The notes under the pieces are model-generated. The model was not told the DNA's origin and ran no database searches. It saw only the letters and a program-made list of their open reading frames with translations. From Hydrogenophaga sp. (lineage in GTDB: Bacteria > Pseudomonadota > Gammaproteobacteria > Burkholderiales > Burkholderiaceae_C), in assembly GCA_021154985.1 (NCBI GenBank), contig JAJNQE010000025.1:19422-83421 (forward strand): a DNA stretch of 64,000 nt. Direction: 5' to 3'. Shown here piece after piece: positions 8,020 to 16,855 of the stretch (position 1 is its first letter; every line of letters begins with the position of its first letter). The position numbers and the translations under genes were made by a program.

Positions 8020-8595
8020 TCACAACAGGTTAACCACGTCCCGTAGATGAGCGGCGGTTTGCGGCAAGCCGCGCCGCTCAAGAAGATCCACCAGCGCCTC
8101 AGCGGTGACCTGCGGCCTCTCCCATCGCTCGCGCATGCCCTTGATGGCGGTCAGCGCCACACTGCCTCTGAGCATGATCTGGTTGAGCACGAACTCGTCG
8201 GGCGTTTGCAGTTCTATGCCAAACGAATCCAGCACGTTCGCTGGGAAGTCTTTTTCGTTCCACGTGATGATGGCGTCGGCGTGCCCGGCAATGGCTGCAG
8301 CGAGCACATGCCGATCATCGGCGTCGGGCAGTTGAAGCCCATCAATGAGATGCTCGTAGCCGGTCACCAGGCAGTCGGGAATTGCTGCCTCCATGGCTTC
8401 GGCAGCAGCCGCAATGTTGCGCCCTTGGTCAGGCCGATCTCTCAGCAGGGACCGTGTCCACTCAGCCCGAATGTGAGGCGTCCATTTGGCGCTGTAGAGA
8501 TCGGCATGCGCCAGGCTGAGCAACACGTCGCGAAGCAGCGCCGGGTAGAGAACGTTGGCATCCAGCACCGCCGTGTAACGCGAGCTGCCGGCCAT
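8020..8595 (-). CDS. PIN domain toxin of a type II toxin-antitoxin pair
   Basis: A 191-residue protein with a PIN nuclease domain in residues 7-130. The acidic metal-binding set is visible: Asp12 in AVLDANVLYP, Glu45 in HIRAEWTRSL, Asp91/93/94 in LPDADDRHVLAAA and Asp116 in WNEKDFP. PIN toxins cleave RNA, often tRNA or mRNA. Residues 130-191 form an extra helical region ending in a Leu-rich helix, longer than in VapC. It starts with ATG directly after the TAA of the upstream HTH gene (TAAATG), so the pair is translationally coupled. Family-wise it resembles the longer PIN proteins paired with excisionase-like antitoxins rather than classic VapC. Confidence 0.85.
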   Translation of the reverse strand: MAGSSRYTAVLDANVLYPALLRDVLLSLAHADLYSAKWTPHIRAEWTRSLLRDRPDQGRNIAAAAEAMEAAIPDCLVTGYEHLIDGLQLPDADDRHVLAAAIAGHADAIITWNEKDFPANVLDSFGIELQTPDEFVLNQIMLRGSVALTAIKGMRERWERPQVTAEALVDLLERRGLPQTAAHLRDVVNLL

Positions 8596-9054
8596 TTACA
8601 GCTCTTCTCCCATGTCCTCGGAGAGTTTGCTCAGTTGCTTGAGCGCCGCTTCCGACCGTTGCTTCTGAGCTGACTGGTAACGCAGAAGCTCTTCAAACTC
8701 GATACGGCGATGCCGATTGACCAGCCTGCAGACCAGTCGGCCAGCTTCGATTTCCTTGATCACAAAGGGCCGCGACACGTTGAGGAACGCCGCCGCCTCC
8801 TGCGTGGTGAGCTCCAGCTTTTGAGGCACCAGCAGCATGGGCTCGCGCTTGGCCATTTGCCTCAACACGTCGGCAAAAAACCGCAGCGCTCGGGGGGGCA
8901 GGTGCAACACAGGCGCCGCGCCGCTATCGACCTCAATGGTCACTTTGATCGACTCGGCATTCGAATGGTCCAACGCCGCCACTAGGCATGCCCGCGCAGC
9001 TCCCGCCATCTCGGCTTCCGCTTCGCTGGCCGGGTCCAGGATTTGTTGGGGCAT
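8596..9054 (-). CDS. Excisionase-type HTH antitoxin paired with the PIN toxin
   Basis: A 152-residue protein with a MerR/excisionase-like winged helix at residues 81-122 (LTTQEAAAFLNVSRPFVIKE, then a basic wing ending in RHRRIEF). The first 75 residues hold an acidic region and a strand that may dimerise; residues 123-152 form a charged helix likely to bind the toxin. The ATG at 9054 has an AGGAAAA-type ribosome-binding site; a longer frame to 9141 would run across the AT-rich promoter. In this type of module the antitoxin comes first and represses the promoter. Its stop touches the start of the PIN gene. Confidence 0.82.
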   Translation of the reverse strand: MPQQILDPASEAEAEMAGAARACLVAALDHSNAESIKVTIEVDSGAAPVLHLPPRALRFFADVLRQMAKREPMLLVPQKLELTTQEAAAFLNVSRPFVIKEIEAGRLVCRLVNRHRRIEFEELLRYQSAQKQRSEAALKQLSKLSEDMGEEL

Positions 9055-9074
9055 GTGGGTTTTCCTGAAAGCGT

Positions 9075-9119
9075 TTGTGGAGATATAGTGCGAAATATAC
9101 GCATCATTCGAATTATTCG
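9075..9119 (-). promoter_or_regulatory. AT-rich promoter/operator region of the HTH-PIN module
   Basis: Upstream of the antitoxin start the base composition drops sharply. The segment holds a perfect 8-bp palindrome ATTCGAAT (9106-9113) partly overlapping a second symmetric element with arms CGAAT (9109-9113) and ATTCG (9115-9119), and TATA-rich hexamers between 9080 and 9100 that could be -10 boxes. Position and symmetry suggest the autoregulatory site of the antitoxin; exact promoter boxes cannot be assigned. Confidence 0.35.
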
Positions 9120-9171
9120 CAACGCTCTCTAGGCCGGTCACGGGTTCCCCCGCTGAGCAAGGAGGCCGCTT

Positions 9172-9414
9172 GTGCCTATGGTTGTGAGCATGCGAACACC
9201 CATCCTCACAGCCCTGGTTGCCCTCATCACGCTGGGCGCAGCTTCTGCGTCAACCCCCTGGGTGATGTCGGCCTGCACCTCGCCTGGCAGCACCTTGGCC
9301 CACGGAGGAGGGCTCAACGCCTGCGGTTGCCACTTCAACCGCAAAACCGGGGAGTGTCATTGCCATCAAGCGAGGGGATGTGGATGTGCGTGTCAGCCGA
9401 CGAGGTGCGGATAG
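9172..9414 (+). CDS. Small exported Cys/His-rich protein, YHYH-like motif
   Basis: An 80-residue protein with a signal peptide (hydrophobic ILTALVALITLGAASAS, residues 10-26) and a mature part rich in cysteine, glycine and histidine. The segment HGGGLNACGCHFNRKTGECHCHQ (about residues 44-66, given by its spacing H-G-G-G-L, GCH, N-R-K-T-G and HCH) closely resembles the short YHYH-type motif often seen in secreted bacterial proteins. The GTG at 9172 was chosen since AAGGAGG ends at 9165, six bases upstream; ATGs at 9178 and 9190 are further than optimal. Exported to the periplasm or beyond; metal binding is a plausible guess. Function unknown. Confidence 0.6.
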   Translation: MPMVVSMRTPILTALVALITLGAASASTPWVMSACTSPGSTLAHGGGLNACGCHFNRKTGECHCHQARGCGCACQPTRCG

Positions 9415-9449
9415 AGTTCGAGCGACGAAAATAATTTAGGGGGATCGAT

Positions 9450-10271
9450 ATGCCTTCAAGAAAGAACTGGCTACAGGCCGCAGGCATTGCTTGGCCACGA
9501 CTTACCGCCGCCGCCAAGGCTCGCCGGACACTGACATACGAGGAACTAGCCCCATACATCGCAACCAACCCGCTTTCCGTTGGCTATGCCTTGTCGCCCA
9601 TCCAAAGTTACTGCATGGGCCAACTCCCAGTTCTACCGCCCCTGACGGCGCTTGTCGTTGGCAAGAACAACAAACTTCCCGGCGCCGGCTTTGTGGCCTG
9701 GCCGTTGGATGATCTTGAAGGAGGACTGAGATTGGTCTTCGATACAGACTGGGATTCCATACCCAACCCATTCCTGAAGTTCACATCGAATGAAGACGAA
9801 GATGCATTCGTTGAAACACTCCTTAAAAGCCCAGACCAAGCTTTTAACGTGTATGTCAGAGTGGCCAGTCGAGGCATAGCGCAAGACATCTTTCGCAGGG
9901 CCGTCCGAAAGGCATATGGAAATCAATGCGCTATGTGTGGTCTCACCATTCAAGCCGCACTCGAAGCTGCCCACATTGTTCCTTGGCACATCGCAGCTCC
10001 AGAGCAGCGCATCGATCCGCGAAACGGCATCCTCCTCTGTGCGATTCACCATCGTCTATTCGACCGTGGTGAAGTGACCGTCAGCGAAAGTTTCCGGGTT
10101 GTTTTCCCGGGCCCGAAAAAGCGCATAGATGTCGTGACAGTTGTGGACCGTCACGCTACAACTCGACTTTCAGGAAAGGCTGCCTTTCTTCCGAACAGAA
10201 CCACTCTCTACCCGTCGGTAGAAGCACTCAAACATCACCATCGCACTCACAAATGGGGCGCGGTTCCCTAA
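9450..10271 (+). CDS. HNH endonuclease with uncharacterised N-terminal domain
   Basis: A 273-residue protein with a C-terminal HNH nuclease domain: a CxxC zinc knuckle at Cys160/Cys163, catalytic-type His175 in EAAHIVPWH, Asn192 in DPRNGILLC, and His200/His201 before LFDRG. The N-terminal 100 residues contain LTYEELA, a YALSPIQSYC segment and LPPLTALVV, an arrangement I associate with stand-alone HNH restriction-like nucleases, but I cannot name a family. Base composition is clearly lower in GC than its neighbours, suggesting recent transfer. A good ribosome-binding site (AGGGGG) precedes the ATG. It sits beside toxin-antitoxin genes, so a role in defence or element stability is possible. No methyltransferase is adjacent. 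Confidence 0.85.
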   Translation: MPSRKNWLQAAGIAWPRLTAAAKARRTLTYEELAPYIATNPLSVGYALSPIQSYCMGQLPVLPPLTALVVGKNNKLPGAGFVAWPLDDLEGGLRLVFDTDWDSIPNPFLKFTSNEDEDAFVETLLKSPDQAFNVYVRVASRGIAQDIFRRAVRKAYGNQCAMCGLTIQAALEAAHIVPWHIAAPEQRIDPRNGILLCAIHHRLFDRGEVTVSESFRVVFPGPKKRIDVVTVVDRHATTRLSGKAAFLPNRTTLYPSVEALKHHHRTHKWGAVP

Positions 10272-10344
10272 CATGAATGATGTGCTGGCATCAGCAGTCG
10301 ATGATGAGTGGTGAAGATCTCTCATAGGTGTATCCCTCCAACTA

Positions 10345-10378
10345 AAAGGCCCTGGGAGCTCACACCTCCAGGGCCTTT
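10345..10378 (-). terminator. Intrinsic terminator between the HNH gene and the aldehyde dehydrogenase
   Basis: A perfect 11-bp inverted repeat (AAAGGCCCTGG 10345-10355 with CCAGGGCCTTT 10368-10378), 12-base loop. Read on the minus strand, it ends in a short T-run (CTTTTAG) and lies 29 bases after the aldehyde dehydrogenase stop, so it most likely ends that operon; it may also stop transcription from the HNH gene on the other strand. Confidence 0.75.
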
Positions 10379-10406
10379 GCCCTCTCGCAGTCAACCAATC
10401 ACCCCA

Positions 10407-11861
10407 TCAAAACGGATAGTGCCGCGGCGTCGTCTGCACCGTGATCCAGCGCAGTTCGGTGAACTCCGCAATACCGGCCTTGCCGCCGAATCGGCCAATG
10501 CCCGAACCTTTCACGCCGCCGAACGGCATTTGGGCTTCGTCGTGCACGGTGGGGCCGTTGACGTGGCAGATGCCGCTGTCGATCTTGCGGGCCACGTTGA
10601 AGGCACGGGCGATGTCGGTGCCGAAGACCGCTGCGCTCAGGCCGTATTCGTTGTCGTTGGCGCAGGCAATGGCTTCTTCCACGCCGTTCACGCGAACCAC
10701 ACATTTCACCGGACCGAACGTTTCTTCGTGGTAGATGCGCATGGCGGGTGTCACAAAGTCGAGCACCGTGGCGGGCATGAGCGTGGTGTCGGCCTTGCCA
10801 CCACAGGCGAGCTTGGCGCCTTTGGCCAGCGCGTCGTCGATCAGCGCATTGCAGTGCTCCACCGTGCCCATGCCGATGACCGAGCCCAGCACCACCGGCT
10901 CGGGTTTGCGTGGGTCGCCCAGTGGCAGGGCCTTGGCTTTGTCGGCGAACTTCTTCACGAAGGCGTCCGCAATCTTGTTGTCCACGATGATGCGTTCGGT
11001 GCTCATGCAGATCTGGCCGCTGTTGGCAAAGGCGCCGAAGGCCGCGCCGTTCACCGCGTCGTCCAGGTTGGCGTCGTCCAGCACCACCAGCGGCGCCTTG
11101 CCCCCGAGCTCCAGCACCACGGGCTTGAGGTATTTCGCGCAGGTGGCCGCAATGATCTTGCCGACCTTGGTGGAGCCGGTGAAATTCACACGGCGCACCG
11201 CCGGGTGGGCCACCATGGCTTCAACCACGGCGCCCGCGTCGGCCGGTGCGTTGGTGATGTAGTTCACCACGCCGGGGGGAAAGCCCGCGTCCTGGAACGC
11301 TTCGATGATCAGCTGGTGGGTGCGCGGGCAGTTCTCGCTGCCTTTCAGGATGACGGTGTTGCCACACGCCAGCGGCACGCAGATGGCGCGCACGGCCAGG
11401 ATGATGGGCGCGTTCCACGGCGCGATGCCGAGCACCACACCGGCGGGTTGGCGGATGCCCATGGCCAGCGAGCCGGGCACATCCGACGGGATCACTTCGC
11501 CAGCCACCTGGGTGGTGAGCGCAGCGGCCTCGCGGATCATGCCGGCGGCCAGCATCACGTTGAAGCCGCCCCACATGCCGGTGGCACCGGTCTCGGCCGA
11601 CACGGCTTCGATGAATGCGGGTGTCTTGGCTTCCAGCGCGTCGGCGGCTTTGAGCAGCAAGGCGCGGCGCATGCTGGGGCCGCTTTCGCTCCAGGTCTTG
11701 AAGGCTTCGGCGGCGGCTTCCACCGCCATCACGGCGTCGGCCGGCGAGGCGGCGGGCGCGCGCGTGGCGACGCTGCCGTCGAGCGGGTTGCGGCGTTCGA
11801 AGGTGGCGCCTTTTTCGGCGGTGACCTTCAGGCCGTTGATGAGCATGGACATGTCGGACAT
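10407..11861 (-). CDS. NAD(P)+-dependent aldehyde dehydrogenase, salicylaldehyde/vanillin dehydrogenase-like
   Basis: A 484-residue aldehyde dehydrogenase that oxidises an aldehyde to its acid. Catalytic Glu251 lies in LELGGKAP and nucleophile Cys285 in GQICMS, 34 residues apart as usual; the Rossmann part carries FTGSTKVG near 227-234, and PFGGVKGSG is near the end. Overall resemblance is to aromatic aldehyde dehydrogenases (NahF, Vdh) rather than betaine or succinate-semialdehyde enzymes, but the substrate is not fixed by sequence. The ATG at 11861 has an AGGAGA ribosome-binding site. It lies downstream of a complete Liv-type ABC importer with only a repeat hairpin between, so it probably oxidises an imported compound or its product. 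Confidence 0.92.
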   Translation of the reverse strand: MSDMSMLINGLKVTAEKGATFERRNPLDGSVATRAPAASPADAVMAVEAAAEAFKTWSESGPSMRRALLLKAADALEAKTPAFIEAVSAETGATGMWGGFNVMLAAGMIREAAALTTQVAGEVIPSDVPGSLAMGIRQPAGVVLGIAPWNAPIILAVRAICVPLACGNTVILKGSENCPRTHQLIIEAFQDAGFPPGVVNYITNAPADAGAVVEAMVAHPAVRRVNFTGSTKVGKIIAATCAKYLKPVVLELGGKAPLVVLDDANLDDAVNGAAFGAFANSGQICMSTERIIVDNKIADAFVKKFADKAKALPLGDPRKPEPVVLGSVIGMGTVEHCNALIDDALAKGAKLACGGKADTTLMPATVLDFVTPAMRIYHEETFGPVKCVVRVNGVEEAIACANDNEYGLSAAVFGTDIARAFNVARKIDSGICHVNGPTVHDEAQMPFGGVKGSGIGRFGGKAGIAEFTELRWITVQTTPRHYPF

Positions 11862-11892
11862 GGGGTTCTCCTGTTGAATCGGTTTCACATTC

Positions 11893-11942
11893 CCGTTCGC
11901 CCTGAGCCTGTCGAAGGGCTTCGACAGGCTCAGGGCGAACGG
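11893..11942. repeat. Long perfect inverted repeat of a dispersed REP-like element
   Basis: A 24-bp perfect stem (11893-11916 with 11919-11942) and a 2-base loop. Each arm is one copy of the element whose core reads TTCGACAGGCTCAGGG, which from memory is among the commonest dispersed repeats of many beta- and alphaproteobacteria; two copies face each other here. It fills the gap between livF and the aldehyde dehydrogenase, so it may reduce read-through or protect the upstream message from decay. Confidence 0.8.
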
Positions 11943-11946
11943 AGCA

Positions 11947-12758
<812 letters not shown>

Positions 12759-12762
<4 letters not shown>

Positions 12763-13553
12763 GCGGTGGCCTCCTCGGTTTCATTCATCTCGTCCCCGAG
12801 GTACGCCTCGATCACCTCGGCGTTGCGCACCACCTCGCGCGGTGTGCCATCGGCAATCTTCTTGCCCTGGTGCAGCACGATCACGCGCTCCACGTGGCGC
12901 AGCAGCGTGGTCACGGCGTGCTCGATCCAGACCACGGTGAGGTCGAGCTCGTCGCGCAGGCGGCGGATCAGTCGCGCCATTTCCTCCACCTCGTTTTCTG
13001 TCAGGCCGGCAGCCACTTCGTCGAGCAGCAGCATGCGCGGGCGCGTGGCCAGCGCCATACCGATTTCCAGCAGGCGCTGCTGCGAGGGCGTGATGGCCGC
13101 AGCCGGCAGATCGGCCTGGGCGCTGAGGCCAATGAGGCCGAGGATGCTCTCAGGCGTGCGCAGCACCCAGGGCACGGTGGTCTCTTCGCCCCACCAGATG
13201 TACTTGCGTGGGCGCCGGCCCGCGAACTTGAGGCCGAAGGCGATGTTGTCGCGCACCAGCATGTCGGCAAAGGTGCGCGGGGTCTGGAAGGTGCGCGCCA
13301 GGCCGTTCGCCGCGAACCGGTGTGGGCCCTTGCCAGCCAGCTCGCGCCCCTGCACCGAGAGCGCGCCGCTGGTGGGTTTGGTGACGCCCGAGATGGCGTT
13401 GAAAAAGGTGGTCTTGCCCGCGCCGTTGGGGCCGATGATGCCGACCAGTTCGCCGGGCATGAAACGCGCGCTCACCGCGTCGACCGCAGTGAGGCCACCA
13501 AAGCGCACGGTGATGTCGCGGGCGTCGAGCAGGGGCTGGCGATCAGAAGACAT
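12759..13553 (-). CDS. livG: Branched-chain amino acid-type ABC transporter ATP-binding protein (LivG)
   Basis: A 264-residue ATPase subunit. Walker A GPNGAGKTT is at residues 41-49, the signature region reads ITPSQQRLLEIGMALA near 168-183 in place of a canonical LSGGQ (here TPSQQ), which LivG proteins tolerate, and Walker B MLLLDEVAAGLTENE follows. The Ala-Gly in EVAAGL is typical of LivG, as is the C-terminal EVVRNAEVIEAYLG. It overlaps livM by 11 bases upstream and livF by four downstream, indicating one operon. Confidence 0.92.
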
Positions 13554-14571
13554 CGCGGCGCTCCCTCAAGCTTTTTTCGCGTTCCTTGCGGCGCTTCGTC
13601 TCGCCACTCAGGTCATCACGCGTCTCGATCCACCACGCCTTGGCGCCGTCGCGCCAACCCCGGAAGGTCTCCGTGCGCAGCGAGGCCAGGCCACCCGGCA
13701 AATACAGCACCGAGAGAATGAGCAGCAAACCGAGCGACATCATGTAGATCTGCGGCACCTGCAGGCGCAGCGTTTCGGCCAGCACGCTGAACACGATGGC
13801 TGCGATGAGCGGGCCCCACAGCGTGGCGGCGCCTCCGATGAGCGCGATCAGCACGGTCTGGAAACCGATGAAGGGGTTGAACACGGTGTGCGGATCGATG
13901 TAGGTCCAGCGCACCGACATCGCCGCACCCACCGCACCGGCCACCGCAGCGGTGAGCGCAAAGCCGGCGATCTTGATCCAGCGGGTGTTCACGCCCAGGG
14001 TCTGGGCGCGCTGCTCATCGGCCCCGATGCCGAGCATGGCCAGGCCAAAACGCGTGCGCCGGATGGTGATGGACAGCGCCACCGTGATCACGGCGAGCGC
14101 CAGCACGGTGAGGTAGATGGTGTCGCGCTCGGGCACCACCATGAGCACGCGGCCCACGGTGCCGGTGACGCTTTTCTCGAAGTAGCTGATGGCATGGCGG
14201 ATCAGCTCGGTCATGCCGAAAGTGAGCACCGCAAAGTAGGTGCCGCGCAAATGCAGCACCGCGGCGCCCATGACCACGGCCACTGCTGCGGCGATCAGCG
14301 AGCCCATGGCGATGGCCTGCACCCAAGAGAGCTGCTCCAGCAGGATGGCGCTGGTGTACGCCCCGATGCCGAAGAAGGCCGAGGTGGCCAGCGACAGATA
14401 GCGCGTGGTGCCGCAGAACAGCGCCCAGCTCGACGAGAGCGCGATGTACATCAGGCAGGTGAGCGCCATGGACACGGCGAACTCGCTGGCGAAGCTGGGC
14501 AGCGCCAGTGCCCAGCCGGTGAGGCCGAAGAGGACCAGCAGGTCGCGGATGAGGAACTGTCTTGAATTCAT
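13543..14571 (-). CDS. livM: Branched-chain amino acid-type ABC transporter permease (LivM)
   Basis: A 342-residue inner-membrane permease with roughly nine hydrophobic segments between residues 8 and 300 and a charged, Arg/Glu-rich C-terminal tail of about 40 residues. The conserved EAA-like loop GINTRWIK-type stretch appears as LGVNTRWIKIAGFALTAA near 193-210, followed by GAAMSVRWTYIDPHTVF. Its ATG overlaps the livH stop (ATGA). It forms the translocation pore together with LivH. Confidence 0.9.
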   Translation of the reverse strand: MNSRQFLIRDLLVLFGLTGWALALPSFASEFAVSMALTCLMYIALSSSWALFCGTTRYLSLATSAFFGIGAYTSAILLEQLSWVQAIAMGSLIAAAVAVVMGAAVLHLRGTYFAVLTFGMTELIRHAISYFEKSVTGTVGRVLMVVPERDTIYLTVLALAVITVALSITIRRTRFGLAMLGIGADEQRAQTLGVNTRWIKIAGFALTAAVAGAVGAAMSVRWTYIDPHTVFNPFIGFQTVLIALIGGAATLWGPLIAAIVFSVLAETLRLQVPQIYMMSLGLLLILSVLYLPGGLASLRTETFRGWRDGAKAWWIETRDDLSGETKRRKEREKSLRERRDVF

Positions 14572-15470
14572 GCTTTTCTGCTTTTGCGCGAGAACAGACC
14601 TTCGGGCCGCAGCAACAGCACGCTGATGAAGACCACGTAGCTCAACAGGGCCTTGAGCGAGGGGTTGGTGAAGTGCATGCCCAGGGCTTCAATGACGCCC
14701 AGCAGCAAACCGCCCGCCAGCGCCCCGCCCATGCTGCCGAAGCCGCCCAGGGTGATGACGATGAGCGCGGTGATGGTGTAGGGCTCGCCCATGGACGGGC
14801 TGATGGTGTACGCCATGGAAATCAGGCAGCCGGCCACGCCCGAGAGGCCCAGGCCGATGCCGAACATGAGCGGGTGCAGGCGCTGGGTGTTGATGCCCAT
14901 GAGCTGCGCGCCCGTGGGCGACTGCATGAGCGCGCGCACGCCCTTGCCCAGCAGCGTGGTGCGCATGAGCACGATCAGCGCACCCGAGAACAGCAGGGCC
15001 AGCGCAAACACCAGCAGCTTGTTGCCGGCGAACTGCGCCTCCCCGATGGGCAGCGGGATCTGAACCGGCTCGGTGAGGAAGTCGTAGCCACGCAAATCAC
15101 CGCCCCACATCCACGAGGCGAAGTTCTGCACCAGGAACATGAGACCGAAGGCCACCATGAGACCACGCGCTTCAAAGATGTCGAGGTTGGGCGAGGTGAC
15201 GGTGAGGCGGCGGAAGCACAGGCGGTGGATCACCCAGCCCAGCACGAACAGCATGGCAAACGACACCGGCACCATGAACAGCGGGTTCAGGCCGAGCGAG
15301 GTCTGCGCCATCCAGGTGAGGTAAGCCCCCACCATCAAGAACTCGCCGTGCGCAATGTTGAGGATGCGCATCAGCCCGTACTGCAGGTTCAGCCCGAGCG
15401 CGACGAGCGCATAGATGCCTCCGGTGATGAGACCGGAGGCGAGTAGTTCGAGCCAGGCGGAGAAAGACAT
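14568..15470 (-). CDS. livH: Branched-chain amino acid-type ABC transporter permease (LivH)
   Basis: A 300-residue inner-membrane permease. The opening block SGLITGGIYALVALGLNLQYG (in part: LITGGIYALVALGLN) and LNIAHGEFLMVGAY are the diagnostic LivH sequences at residues 14-50; the cytoplasmic loop MGINTQRLHPLMFGIG near 192-207 contacts the ATPases. Length is normal. It lies 110 bases downstream of the binding-protein gene, with a GC-rich repeat between that may lower expression of the membrane parts relative to the binding protein. Confidence 0.92.
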   Translation of the reverse strand: MSFSAWLELLASGLITGGIYALVALGLNLQYGLMRILNIAHGEFLMVGAYLTWMAQTSLGLNPLFMVPVSFAMLFVLGWVIHRLCFRRLTVTSPNLDIFEARGLMVAFGLMFLVQNFASWMWGGDLRGYDFLTEPVQIPLPIGEAQFAGNKLLVFALALLFSGALIVLMRTTLLGKGVRALMQSPTGAQLMGINTQRLHPLMFGIGLGLSGVAGCLISMAYTISPSMGEPYTITALIVITLGGFGSMGGALAGGLLLGVIEALGMHFTNPSLKALLSYVVFISVLLLRPEGLFSRKSRKA

Positions 15471-15502
15471 GGTGGTGAGGGGAAGTTATCCAGGAGCGCG
15501 GC

Positions 15503-15570
15503 GGAACCGGCTTTGCCGGGCCGCACGCGCTGCCCCCTTGAGGGGGTGACGCGCCGCAGGCGCGGCGCGG
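15503..15570. repeat. GC-rich dispersed repeat with three hairpins, between binding-protein gene and livH
   Basis: The block contains a short stem around CCGGC/GCCGG (15507-15520), a hairpin CCCCCT (15533-15538)/AGGGGG (15541-15546), and a 7-bp stem GCGCCGC (15551-15557)/GCGGCGC (15562-15568). Its first 21 bases (15503-15523) recur exactly, inverted, at 61394-61414. It separates the highly expressed binding protein from the permease genes and could act as a processing or attenuation point. Confidence 0.6.
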
Positions 15571-15580
15571 GGGTGGGCTC

Positions 15581-16780
15581 TCAGCGCCAAGCAGGCTTTG
15601 CCGGATTGAGCGCAGCCGTCGCCACGCTCTTCGGCCACACCACCTCGAACTCCCCGTTCTGCCACTGGCCGACCGTGCCCGGCGTGCCCACGTTCTCGCT
15701 GCCGCTGAACTTGATGTCGCCAATGATGGTTTTGTGGGTCGTGCCGGCCACGTAATCGCGGATCGCCTTGCGGTCCAGGCCCTGGGCCTTCACCGCGTTG
15801 GTGAGGATCTCCAGGCCGGCCCAGCAGGCGCCGCTGGCCCAGCGGTCGGGTTCCTTGCCGGCGAACTTTTTGGTGTGCGCGTCGAAATAGGCCTTGGCGG
15901 CCGGGCTGGTCTTGCCGGTCCACGAACCCATGCCCAGCACGCCCTCGGCGCCGGCGGGGGTCATCACGTTGCGGTAGAGCTGGAAGGCGGTACCCACCGA
16001 GGCGTAGAAAAACTTCGGGTTGAAGCCCACTTCCTTGGCCTGGCGGCTGGCCAGGATGGTGTCGGGCGGATAGGTGAAGCCCACGAACGCATCGGGGTTC
16101 TTGTCCTTCATGGAGCGCAGCACGGGCGAGAGGTCTTTCACGCCACCGGGGTAGCTCTTGTCTTCCACCAGCGTGATGCCGCTGCCCTGCAGCGCCACCT
16201 TGAAGGCGGCAAAGTTCTCCAGGCCAAACAGGTCGTCCACGTAGATCAGCGCCACGGTCTTCACGCCGTTGGCCTTGAGCATGTCGACCAGCGCGTTGGT
16301 CATGGGCGCGGGCTGCTGCAGCAACAAGAAGAAGTACGGCAGCTTCATCTCGACCAGGCGGCGCGAGAGCGCGGTGGGGGCGAGAAACGGATACTGGAAG
16401 CGGTTGGCCAGCGGGGCCACGGCGAAGTTCGCGTTGGAGCCCCAGGGCGGCAGCACGAGGTCGACCTTGTCGCTGCCCATGAGTTTTTCGTAGGTGCGCA
16501 CCACGGTTTCGGTGTCGCTGCGGTCGTCGCTGCTGATGAGCTCGATCTGGCGCTTCACACCCTTCACATCGAGGCCACCCGCAGCGTTCTGCTGCTCGGC
16601 CCAGAGCAAATAGTTGGGCTCCTGGCTCACCTGCGCGCCGCCCGTCCAGGGGCCCGTGCGCGACATCGAATAGCCGATGCGCACCGGCGCGGACTGCGCC
16701 ATGAGCTGCGGGGCGAACGACATGGCGCCCACCGCAGCGGCGGCGCTCTTGATGACCAGACGGCGATTGGCTTGAACCAT
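15581..16780 (-). CDS. ABC transporter substrate-binding protein, branched-chain amino acid type
   Basis: A 399-residue periplasmic binding protein of the Leu/Ile/Val (type I) fold. The signal peptide begins NRRLVIKSAAAAVGAMSFA and probably ends near residue 29 (AQSA); the paired arginines followed by a hydrophobic stretch are compatible with Tat export. The mature protein starts PVRIGYSMSRTGPWTGGAQ, the typical first strand and ligand loop. The ATG at 16780 was chosen for the signal peptide; the frame is open further upstream without biological meaning. It heads the operon that continues with livH, M, G, F and the aldehyde dehydrogenase and diverges from an AraC-family regulator. The ligand is unknown. 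Confidence 0.93.
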   Translation of the reverse strand: MVQANRRLVIKSAAAAVGAMSFAPQLMAQSAPVRIGYSMSRTGPWTGGAQVSQEPNYLLWAEQQNAAGGLDVKGVKRQIELISSDDRSDTETVVRTYEKLMGSDKVDLVLPPWGSNANFAVAPLANRFQYPFLAPTALSRRLVEMKLPYFFLLLQQPAPMTNALVDMLKANGVKTVALIYVDDLFGLENFAAFKVALQGSGITLVEDKSYPGGVKDLSPVLRSMKDKNPDAFVGFTYPPDTILASRQAKEVGFNPKFFYASVGTAFQLYRNVMTPAGAEGVLGMGSWTGKTSPAAKAYFDAHTKKFAGKEPDRWASGACWAGLEILTNAVKAQGLDRKAIRDYVAGTTHKTIIGDIKFSGSENVGTPGTVGQWQNGEFEVVWPKSVATAALNPAKPAWR

Positions 16781-16855
16781 GTTGTGTCTCCTGCGGGTGT
16801 GGGTTGGCTGAGAGCCGAATGGTAGGCACGGCGGCCTCCGCGCGCTGTGCTGTGG

